Origin: Cyanobacteriota bacterium
Lineage (GTDB): Bacteria; Cyanobacteriota; Cyanobacteriia; Leptolyngbyales; Leptolyngbyaceae
Length of the DNA: 34,485 nucleotides
Assembly (NCBI GenBank): GCA_026389365.1
Contig: JAPLHZ010000019.1
Location: forward strand, 1 to 34,485
Direction: 5' to 3'
The position numbers and the translations under genes are program-made. The notes beneath the pieces were generated by a model. The model saw only the letters and a list, made by a program, of their open reading frames with translations, did no database searches and had not been told where the DNA came from. Shown piece after piece: positions 17,077 to 23,117 of this stretch (the stretch's first letter is position 1; each line of letters opens with the position of its first letter).

Positions 17077-17342
17077 GGTGCCGTTCTCGTTAAGGTTCCA
17101 CCCACACTATAGACAGCATTAAAGCCAATGCGTTCTGCCCACATCTCGGCTAAAGGCTGTCTGGCTTTTAGCCGATCGCTAATCACCAACACATCATCTC
17201 CGATCTCGTAATCGCCGCTGGTAATATCGATCGCAACAATCTTTCCCATATTTTCGACAGACTCTAATTGAGTCTGGAGTTTGTCATAGACCGCTTTGCC
17301 GAGCCGAGCGACATCTTCGCCGCTATAGGTGACTTGAGACAT
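17073..17342 (-). CDS. Small conserved protein paired with the aspartic protease
   Basis: An 89-residue protein without a function I can name. It begins with a helical part (GEDVARLGKAVYDKLQTQLESV), then GKIVAIDITSGDYEIGDDVLVISDRLKARQP and ends with IGFNAVYSVGG. Proteins with this GK-(I/F)-VAI-x-x-x-(T/S)GDYEI pattern are frequent in cyanobacteria and, as I recall, often stand directly before clan AA proteases. The stop codon overlaps the protease GTG, so the two are probably made together. An antitoxin-like or chaperone-like partner role is a guess. It starts at ATG 17342, about 50 bases after repeat copy B in its reading direction. Confidence 0.7.
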   Translation of the reverse strand: MSQVTYSGEDVARLGKAVYDKLQTQLESVENMGKIVAIDITSGDYEIGDDVLVISDRLKARQPLAEMWAERIGFNAVYSVGGTLTRTAP

Positions 17343-17391
17343 AACGAGAGCCTCTACAGTGATTGACTATCGCCCCAATTCTATCGTAGAA

Positions 17392-17590
17392 GCCGATCGT
17401 TGACGCCACCTCCCGGAATAGGAATCGCCCTTCCCCAGCCCCAATTGCTGCAAACCCCAGCGCAAATCCTCCTACGCCGTTGGCGCAGCCTCCCGTGGGA
17501 ATCGCATTTGCCATAACCTCAATTGCAAAAGTATCTTTGCAGCCTCGATTTGCTGTTATTGCGATCGCGAATGCTCCAACGGGAATCACC
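17392..17590 (+). repeat. Dispersed repeat, copy B
   Basis: Second copy, same orientation as A and C. Core at 17478-17509 (two differences from A and C). The upstream part matches C through the AATCGCCCTTCCCC and CAAACCCCAGCGCAAATCCT blocks, and matches A through GCCGATCGTTG. The downstream CGATTTGCTG block and GCGATCGC match A. On the minus strand copies B and C both happen to encode a Gly/Ala-rich peptide (core GGFALGFAAIG). This frame is best read as a by-product of the repeat, not as a gene. The copy lies between the two minus-strand gene pairs. Confidence 0.8.
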
Positions 17591-17591
17591 A

Positions 17592-17915
17592 TTACGCACA
17601 AGCAATCATATTGACCTGAATCTCCACCTGCAACTCCCGACGCAACACGCCTAAAATCAAAGTCAGATTATCCATAGTTGGATTACCCTTTGCGGATAGC
17701 ATTCGGTGCAAACTCTTACTGGGCTTTGAAGTGGCGATCGCAAGTCCCTCAAACCCGATCGTGCCATTGACTAAATCTCGCAGCACTAATCTCGCAACAT
17801 CCGGTTCACCGTTCAAAAACAAAGACACGGCTTCATCCAAAAGTCCGATCGCAAAGGCTGGATCTCGTTGAATTCGATCGACTACAGTGATAGATGAATC
17901 TCGACTTAAAACCAT
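17592..17915 (-). CDS. Addiction-module antidote (HTH) protein
   Basis: A 107-residue antitoxin-like protein. Residues about 25-100 match the family of putative addiction-module antidotes with an Xre-like helix-turn-helix: FLNGEPDVARLVLRDLVNGTIGFEGLA, then the recognition part TSKPSKSLHRMLSAKGNPTMDNLTLILGVL. It starts two bases after the stop codon of the toxin gene, in the toxin-first order typical of higBA-like modules. It should bind and neutralise the toxin and repress the shared promoter. The C-terminal tail (RELQVEIQVNMIACA) is somewhat unusual and reaches the edge of repeat B, so its last few codons may have been changed by the repeat insertion. Confidence 0.8.
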   Translation of the reverse strand: MVLSRDSSITVVDRIQRDPAFAIGLLDEAVSLFLNGEPDVARLVLRDLVNGTIGFEGLAIATSKPSKSLHRMLSAKGNPTMDNLTLILGVLRRELQVEIQVNMIACA

Positions 17916-17917
17916 GG

Positions 17918-18307
17918 CTAACTCCGCTTTTTAGATTGTTTAATATTTTTGGTCTTCTGTTCTGGTTCTAGTTGTGCCGCTTCATCGTGCATTTTCTGCT
18001 TCCGCTGCTGATACTCCTGGTTCAACCGTAACGCTTGATCAATATCTGCTTGTTGCCGCTTTTTGGTTCCACCCCCAAACAACATAATCAAATCTTGACC
18101 ATCCTGGACTAAATAAATCCGATACCCCGGACCCCAGTCAATCCGGTACTCACCAATCCCATCAAACCATTTCACATTAGACGTATTGCCCAATTCTAGT
18201 CGCGATCGGGCGATGGTCACTTTCACGGCTGCCATGGCATTCAATCCATCAAGCCAGGTTTGATACGGGTTTGAGCCATCTTCTCGGATGTATTCTTGGA
18301 CATTCAT
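17918..18307 (-). CDS. RelE/HigB-like toxin (addiction-module killer protein)
   Basis: A 129-residue toxin of the RelE/ParE superfamily, phage Gp49/HigB-like group (PF05973 type). Typical blocks are DGSNPYQTWLDGLNAMAAVKVTIARSRLELGN, GIGEYRIDWGPGYRIYLVQDGQDLIMLFGGGTKKRQQADIDQALRLNQEY. Such toxins usually cut mRNA on the ribosome. The domain ends near residue 100; the last 30 residues form a charged, Lys/Gln/Glu-rich tail (KTKNIKQSKKRS) not usual for the family. The ATG at 18307 is the first codon of the module; the promoter must lie between it and repeat C. It is followed by the antidote gene after a two-base gap. Confidence 0.85.
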   Translation of the reverse strand: MNVQEYIREDGSNPYQTWLDGLNAMAAVKVTIARSRLELGNTSNVKWFDGIGEYRIDWGPGYRIYLVQDGQDLIMLFGGGTKKRQQADIDQALRLNQEYQQRKQKMHDEAAQLEPEQKTKNIKQSKKRS

Positions 18308-18351
18308 AATTTCTATAGTAACGTATAAGATACTATATATCCAAGAGATTG

Positions 18352-18491
18352 ACGATCGCTCATCAATCGCCCTTCCCCCGTCCCAATTGCCGCAAACCCC
18401 AGCGCAAATCCTCCTACCCCGTTGGCGAAGCCTCCCTTGGGAATCGCATTTTCCATAACCCCGAACTCATTTGCTGATTTGTGCGATCGTC
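18352..18491 (+). repeat. Dispersed repeat, copy C
   Basis: Third copy. The core at 18420-18451 is identical to copy A. The upstream half follows copy B closely (AATCGCCCTTCCCC, CAAACCCCAGCGCAAATCCT), while the downstream half follows copy A (CCATAA-CCCGAAC-CATTTGCTG). This mosaic pattern suggests recombination or gene conversion between copies. It lies just upstream, in the minus-strand sense, of the toxin-antidote pair, and directly abuts the second Uma2 fragment. Confidence 0.8.
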
Positions 18492-18497
18492 GCCCCA

Positions 18498-18656
18498 AGT
18501 AGCAATCTTCAACTATCACCCGGCAGTCGCGTGACTATTGATAATGTTCGTTGGGATGATTACAAGTTTCTGTTGCTTGAAATGGGCGATCGATCTTGCG
18601 ATCGAATGATGTTAAAGAATGGGCTAGAGAACTTGGGCGATCGCAATCTCACATAG
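18498..18656 (+). pseudogene. Uma2-family remnant, copy 2
   Basis: In frame from 18498 the sequence reads SSNLQLSPGSRVTIDNV, then RWDDYKFLLLEMGDRSCDRM, the usual N-terminal region of a Uma2 protein. It then passes into an unrelated tail and stops at 18654-18656. Relative to copy 1 the middle is deleted: after 18610 only 13 bases separate it from CTAGAGAACTTGGGCGATCG at 18624-18643, which matches 16327-16346, just past the end of copy 1. The fragment therefore retains both ends of the same ancestral locus. No intact Uma2 gene is present in the window. Confidence 0.7.
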
Positions 18657-18697
18657 CAGTTCTTAAAACGCGATCGATACGGACGCCTTGGAAATGC

Positions 18698-20029
18698 CTA
18701 AAATCGTTTACGATCGATGACTTCTCGGACCGTTTTGTAGGCTTCCATAAAGGTTCGGAAGGACTCCTGAGAAATCGCTTCTTGAATAAGTTCAGTGGCG
18801 ACTTGTTCAAAGATCCGATCGATTTTGGTTAGGGCATCCTGGGGAGTTACGGCAGCGGCTTGACAGGCATTCATAACATTTACAACTTGTTCGATGTAAC
18901 CATCAGATAGATCTTTTTTGCGGCGATCCATCCAGCGGGTCAGTTGCCACAGCCAGGATCCTCCCAGCAGAGTTAAGGTCAGAATCAAGCCGAGATATTC
19001 GGCATTTTTTTGCATAAATGACGGTTCATCACGATCGTAGTAGGACAATGCGCCGGGATGGATTGGAATTCCGGTGCCTCCGGTCGTTTCAGGACGGCGG
19101 ATGTTGGAGACTAGAGGGGAGGCATTGCTGACGGCTGGGGGGATGGCCGCTTGAAGTTCGCGGCGATTTTCGTTGATGGCTTGGGTGATTTGAAGCGCGA
19201 TGGCCGGGTCGAGATTGGCATTAGCAAGGAGCAATCGCTGGACTGAAACGGTCGGGAGGTCGTCAGCGGGAACGGTGGGTTCGTTGCCTTGGTAGGCACC
19301 CTTGGGGACCTTCGTCGGTTCAAAGGCTGGATGCTTGACACGCATGGCTTCGGCCTGTTCGATCGCAATAAGCCGCCCACCCTGATTCCGAATGAGGGTC
19401 GCGATTTGGGCATTGCCGATTGCTCTCACGCGGAAGATGGCATCGACTTGTCCTTGTTGAAAAGCAAGGTCAGAGCTTTGGTCACTATCACCGATGAACG
19501 TGAAGTCTTTTTCTGCGAGTCCAAAGTGTTGGGCAACCTCTAAAAAAGAGGCATACTGTCCACCTTTTTGGGCAAGTCCAATGCGTTTACCTTTGAGATC
19601 GGTAAACTTTCGTAGCGTCGATTTTCCTTGGACAACCACTTGAAAACTATCAGAGTACAGAATCGCAATAGTTCGAGCAATGCCACCTGCGGGAACATCG
19701 GCTTGAGCGGTGGCAAGATCGACTTTGTTCGCTTCAATTTGTTTGAGGTTGTCCGCTGTTCCGTTGGTTTCTCGGACGTCGATGCTGACGCGGGGGACTT
19801 TGGCTTTGATGACCGCCTCGATCGCCTTGGCTAAAATATAGCTTTCGCCCGTTGAACTCCCCGCCGCCAAGACTAACCGATAGGTTCGGTTGCGGCTCCA
19901 CCAATCGGCCCCAAACCATCCCACAACTCCAAGACTAATGGCGAGCAGACCCACGGTGACGGATCGGGTGATGGGGTCGAGGTATCGAATGGCCTGCCAT
20001 AGCGAAAGTTTAGGGTTCATTTTTGTCAT
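18698..20029 (-). CDS. TAXI-family TRAP-type solute-binding protein, membrane-tethered
   Basis: A 443-residue protein. Residues about 25-45 form a membrane anchor (VTVGLLAISLGVVGWFGA). Residues about 50-320 are a periplasmic-binding-protein fold of the TAXI group: LVLAAGSSTGESYILAKAIEAVI, NGTADNLKQIEANKVDLATAQAD, LKGKRIGLAQKGGQYASFLEVAQ, DAIFRVRAIGNAQI. A second membrane segment (about 345-365, LGLILTLTLLGGSWLWQLT) is followed by about 80 cytoplasmic residues with predicted helices (IEQVVNVMNACQAAAV, FMEAYKTVREVIDRKRF). TAXI proteins normally hand a solute to a TRAP permease, but no permease gene is adjacent. With its inner tail it may instead act as a sensor or partner protein. Start at 20029 or the ATG nine bases later. 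Confidence 0.85.
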   Translation of the reverse strand: MTKMNPKLSLWQAIRYLDPITRSVTVGLLAISLGVVGWFGADWWSRNRTYRLVLAAGSSTGESYILAKAIEAVIKAKVPRVSIDVRETNGTADNLKQIEANKVDLATAQADVPAGGIARTIAILYSDSFQVVVQGKSTLRKFTDLKGKRIGLAQKGGQYASFLEVAQHFGLAEKDFTFIGDSDQSSDLAFQQGQVDAIFRVRAIGNAQIATLIRNQGGRLIAIEQAEAMRVKHPAFEPTKVPKGAYQGNEPTVPADDLPTVSVQRLLLANANLDPAIALQITQAINENRRELQAAIPPAVSNASPLVSNIRRPETTGGTGIPIHPGALSYYDRDEPSFMQKNAEYLGLILTLTLLGGSWLWQLTRWMDRRKKDLSDGYIEQVVNVMNACQAAAVTPQDALTKIDRIFEQVATELIQEAISQESFRTFMEAYKTVREVIDRKRF

Positions 20030-20175
20030 AAATTTACCGATAGTCTAGACGATGGGGAAAAGTCAGAAACGGGCGATCGAGTCTGGTCTAAAGGTGTCGC
20101 TATTCAGAATGGATAACACGAAATAAAAATGTAGGCTACAACGCAGACGTAAAAATGTATTATCACCCCGTCAGC

Positions 20176-20420
20176 TCAAGTAGACTTCTCCGGAAAGCGA
20201 CATTTGAATTCTTCAACTGTGACCAAATTGTACTCGGATTCAAGGCGATCGAGAAATACAAGTCCCAAGAAATGGTCGTATTCATGCTGAAAAATGCGGG
20301 CGATGAAGTGGGTGAAGGTCGATCGGCTTATTGTGATCTATCACGATCAGCAGAAGACCCTGCGAAACCAGACTCGGCACCCCCTTCAACGACGAAGGTA
20401 TCGATTAATCGGTTTTGCTG
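20176..20420 (-). pseudogene. Peptide deformylase remnant
   Basis: On the minus strand, ARIFQHEYDHFLGLVFLDRL followed by ESEYNLVTVEEFKCRF and a stop at 20176-20178 is the C-terminal part of a peptide deformylase. The metal-binding HEYDH is encoded at 20272-20286. Upstream, EGGAESGFAG in another frame resembles the E-S-C-L-S-V-P-G region with a small deletion, and the link between the two parts is frameshifted. No start or N-terminal third is found. The enzyme removes the formyl group from new proteins; a functional copy must be elsewhere in the genome. The remnant ends three bases before the higA stop codon. Confidence 0.7.
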
Positions 20421-20422
20421 TC

Positions 20423-20830
20423 TCACCCGACGACGATCACCCCCGGTGAAACCCGAAAAAATACCGCCAACCGCTGTACTTGAGTCGGCGTCAGTGTAAC
20501 CCGATCGTTCAATATATCCATAACGATCGTCTCATCGCCCAAAATCGGCACCAAATCCTTTGGTGTCAGCCCCATATCCTCAATCATGGATTTCAAAAAA
20601 TCAACGCCCTTGAGCGAGGGAAACACCTCATGCTGTGATTCATACTCATACACCAGCATCCCTAAAACCTTCAGATAATCCCGATCGTCGGTTGTCAGAT
20701 TGGGTCGATCGATCACCAGATTAATCTGTTTTTGGGTTGCGAGTAATTCCGCCTCATTACTAATTGGGCGGGGTGGAAAGGCATTAATGAGTTGAAGATA
20801 GTTACTAGGTACTTTCAAACCAGTCGTCAT
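20423..20830 (-). CDS. higA: HigA-type antitoxin
   Basis: A 135-residue antitoxin of the COG5499 HigA group. Typical parts are AFPPRPISNEAELLATQKQINLVI near the N-terminus, a central helical part (YLKVLGMLVYEYESQH), and a C-terminal helix-turn-helix (LTPKDLVPILGDETIVMDILNDRVTLTPTQVQRLAVFFRVSPGVI). It binds HigB and should repress the operon. The frame extends to 20860, but the ATG at 20830 gives the usual start (MTTGLKVPSNYL). With this start it overlaps the 3' end of higB by 26 bases, so the genes are translationally linked. Its 3' end abuts the peptide deformylase remnant. Confidence 0.88.
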   Translation of the reverse strand: MTTGLKVPSNYLQLINAFPPRPISNEAELLATQKQINLVIDRPNLTTDDRDYLKVLGMLVYEYESQHEVFPSLKGVDFLKSMIEDMGLTPKDLVPILGDETIVMDILNDRVTLTPTQVQRLAVFFRVSPGVIVVG

Positions 20831-21113
20831 TTTTCCAGGTCTCCTTGTCGTATTCCGCATGGGTCAAGACAGCACGAACAAAAATTAGCTGCGATTCATA
20901 ATCTGGATAGATAATCAAACGGTAATTGTTGCCTCCGATATTAAACACAATAAGATTTCCTACACGATCAGCCGATGGAAAGACTTGCCGAAGTTCATTA
21001 AATGTCCGAAACTCACAATTTGAGATCCTTGTATACCAAGTCAGTAGACTAGATTGCGCATTCGAGTGCTTTTCCCAGAACTCCTTAAGTGCTTTTCGGC
21101 TAATCGCACGCAT
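20805..21113 (-). CDS. higB: HigB-type mRNA interferase toxin
   Basis: A 102-residue toxin of the HigB_toxin family (PF09907 type), distinct from the RelE/Gp49-like toxin at 17918-18307. Family blocks are ISRKALKEFWEKHSNAQSSLLTWY, FNELRQVFPSADRVGNLIVFNIGGNNYRLI, and FVRAVLTHAEYDKETWKN. HigB toxins cut mRNA in association with the ribosome. It is the first gene of the pair, with the antitoxin overlapping its end. Length and all conserved parts look intact, so the module is probably functional. The promoter should lie in the 90 bases upstream, between the gene and the aspartic-protease remnant. Confidence 0.9.
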   Translation of the reverse strand: MRAISRKALKEFWEKHSNAQSSLLTWYTRISNCEFRTFNELRQVFPSADRVGNLIVFNIGGNNYRLIIYPDYESQLIFVRAVLTHAEYDKETWKNDDWFEST

Positions 21114-21210
21114 ACAACGACTTAAACTCGCTTCTAAAACCTATTCTAAACAAAAATCTGACGATCGGTATACTCCTCAACCTTCAACACCAAACTCGTC
21201 ACCCTCTCCA

Positions 21211-21321
21211 CCTGCGAAACCTCCATTAATCGGAATGCAGCTACTGGGGGGATATGATCTGAGAATTCAAACCATAGAAGGCGGTACCGTTACGATCGAA
21301 GCATTACCGCTCGCAAGTTAG
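21211..21321 (+). pseudogene. C-terminal remnant of a clan AA aspartic protease
   Basis: From about 21220 the plus strand reads PPLIGMQLLGGYDLRIQ followed by EGGTVTIEALPLAS and a stop at 21319-21321. This aligns residue by residue with the end of the intact protease at 16711-17076 (PLLGTALLEDCNLNIDF, EGGAVV). No DTG active-site segment is found upstream; the preceding sequence changes character near 21205, where minus-strand codons (EVSQVERVTSLVLKVEEYTD) suggest another decayed gene end. It is a truncated copy left in the second accessory island. Confidence 0.6.
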
Positions 21322-21402
21322 AGCATTACTTTGAAGTGCGGTCTCACGATAACTGCCTTTATGTTTCTATTTTAAACACTTTTATGAGACAGAAATAGTT
21401 GC

Positions 21403-21440
21403 AAAAGAGGGCCGATCGCAATCACGATCGGCCCTCTTTT
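21403..21440 (-). terminator. Strong terminator downstream of sigC
   Basis: A perfect 16-bp stem, AAAAGAGGGCCGATCG at 21403-21418 and CGATCGGCCCTCTTTT at 21425-21440, with a CAATCA loop. The terminal A/T tracts make it work in both directions; it lies 42 bases past the sigC stop on the minus strand. The stem includes CGATCG, the HIP1 core. Confidence 0.85.
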
Positions 21441-21482
21441 GGTATTAATCTAGAATCACCAAAATCCAACAGCCAGAATCAC

Positions 21483-22790
21483 TTAAGTGAGTGCTTCTAA
21501 ATAATCTCGAACCTGATTACGTCGTTTAGGTTGACGTAACTTCTGAAGCGCCTTTGCCTCAATCTGTCGGACCCGTTCGCGGGAAAGCTCCAAGGCACGA
21601 CCAATATCGGCCAAGGAATAGGGCTGGCCATTCGTCAAACCAAAGCGCATTTGAATGACATCCCGTTCGCGATCGGTCAAATCGGCCATCAACAACAGCA
21701 AATCTTTCCTCAGTGATTCACGCATTAACAAATCCTCCGGCGACAGATCCTCTGTTTCCAGCAAATCGCCGAGTTCTGTATCTTTTTCTTTACCAACCTT
21801 AGTTTCCAACGACACCGCACGGGGTACCTTTAACAGCACTTCCCTCACCTGATCCACACTCATATCTAGCTCTTGGGCCACATCTTCAATAGATGCAGTA
21901 CGACCTTTTTCTTGAGCAATCCTTCGCTGAGCTTTTTTAATTTTGTTCAGTTTTTCAGTAATGTGGACCGGAAGCCGAATCGTACGACTTTGAGTTGCGA
22001 TCGCCCGCGTCATGCCCTGGCGGATCCACCAGTACGCATAAGTACTAAATCGATAGCCTTTGGTCGGGTCGAATTTTTCCACCGCCCGTTCCAAGCCCAA
22101 GGTCCCTTCTTGAATCAAATCCAATAGCTCCAAACCTCGGTTTTGGTACTTCTTCGCCACAGACACCACCAGACGAAGATTCGCCTTGATCATGTGTTCT
22201 TTGGCCCGAATTCCCTCGGTTTGAATTTTCTCAAGCTCTTCTACAGGAATATTTGCAACATTAGCCCAAGCTTGTTTGCCCACTGCCATCATAGATGTGA
22301 GTTCTGCAACCGTAAGAATGCATTGGGAGGCCCAACGTTCTAGGGATGGACGATGACCCAGAATCGCCGTCAACCGACCGCGAGCTTCAATAACCTTGAC
22401 GTACTGGGCAATCGATCTATTATTTAGGCTGGATTCCGTATTTCGATGTTCAAGCAGCAGCATATAGCGCTGAACACGTTGGGCTTCCATCACCTCTTCG
22501 TCTCGGCCCAAAAGCTGAACACGCCCGATTTCTTGCAGATACATCCGCACCAAATCTGTGGTTCTGCTGCGTCCGGTTGTAGGAATAACTGCGATCGCCT
22601 CATCCAGATCTAAATCACCTATTTCGAGAGAAATCTCTTGAAGATTAGGCTCCTGAAAATCGACATCCAGGAAAGTCGGCTCTTGAAAGTCCGGCTCTTG
22701 AAAGTCCGAATCCTGAAGGTCAATAATTAATAGCTCAGGCGAGGAATCCGTGGATTCAAAACTTTGAGTTAGCACAGAAAGATTATCCAT
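21483..22790 (-). CDS. sigC: Group 2 RNA polymerase sigma factor, SigC type
   Basis: A 435-residue sigma-70 factor. Region 1.2/2.1 starts with TTDLVRMYLQEIGRVQLLGRDEEV, the wording typical of cyanobacterial SigC rather than SigA. Region 2 is complete (ANLRLVVSVAKKYQNRGLELLDLIQEGTLGLERAVEKFDP; RFSTYAYWWIRQGMTRAIA), region 3 (RLPVHITEKLNKIKKAQ) and region 4 with its helix-turn-helix (YSLADIGRALELSRERVRQIEAKALQKLR) follow. The first 90 residues are an acidic extension with a pentad repeat (residues 24-63). SigC proteins in other cyanobacteria respond to stress, carbon status or stationary phase. The frame extends to 22844, but the ATG at 22790 (MDNLSVLTQSF) is the better start. Confidence 0.93.
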   Translation of the reverse strand: MDNLSVLTQSFESTDSSPELLIIDLQDSDFQEPDFQEPTFLDVDFQEPNLQEISLEIGDLDLDEAIAVIPTTGRSRTTDLVRMYLQEIGRVQLLGRDEEVMEAQRVQRYMLLLEHRNTESSLNNRSIAQYVKVIEARGRLTAILGHRPSLERWASQCILTVAELTSMMAVGKQAWANVANIPVEELEKIQTEGIRAKEHMIKANLRLVVSVAKKYQNRGLELLDLIQEGTLGLERAVEKFDPTKGYRFSTYAYWWIRQGMTRAIATQSRTIRLPVHITEKLNKIKKAQRRIAQEKGRTASIEDVAQELDMSVDQVREVLLKVPRAVSLETKVGKEKDTELGDLLETEDLSPEDLLMRESLRKDLLLLMADLTDRERDVIQMRFGLTNGQPYSLADIGRALELSRERVRQIEAKALQKLRQPKRRNQVRDYLEALT

Positions 22791-23117
22791 AGGAAAACTC
22801 TGATATGGACGGTAGGCGATGACTCCCAAACTAGGAACCCACAACCCCCGTCTTGACGGGTTAGCTTATTTGAGATATGGATCTAGACTGCCCGCGATCG
22901 CACTCTGAATTAACAGCACGTTTTAATCCGGTCAAAACTAGAACTCGACAAACTTATTAGGCTCGTAGGTTTACTACGACTTCTTTCTCTCACGTTCCAG
23001 AATGGTCCGTAACTTATGCGCTTATCCCTAAGATGTCTTTAACAAACTATCACTCCCAATACAAAAAATTATCTGAGGCTTTATTTCTAGACGAAGCAAA
23101 GATAAGCCAGGTTCCAA
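22791..23117. other. Intergenic region upstream of sigC
   Basis: About 330 bases between the sigC start and the end of gpsA. A small hairpin (CCCGT, loop CTTG, ACGGG at 22847-22860) lies about 55 bases before the sigC ATG and may be in its leader. I see no tRNA, no further gene and no clear promoter hexamers. Confidence 0.4.

Noticed and set aside
17323-17601. A 92-codon Gly/Ala-rich minus-strand frame
   Set aside because: It lies over repeat copy B and its product matches the frame over copy C only because the DNA repeats match; no ribosome binding site or known domain.
16445-18491. CRISPR array suggested by three regularly placed repeats
   Set aside because: The repeats are far longer than CRISPR repeats, diverged, about 950 bases apart and separated by genes.
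18313-18519. A 68-codon Gly/Ala-rich minus-strand frame
   Set aside because: Same reason: it is a translation of repeat copy C, not an independent gene.
20155-20499. A 114-codon plus-strand frame
   Set aside because: The opposite strand carries peptide deformylase motifs and the end of higA; this frame is their shadow.
22791-23117. A tRNA or small RNA gene upstream of sigC
   Set aside because: No T-arm consensus, CCA-adjacent acceptor pairing or strong terminator is present.
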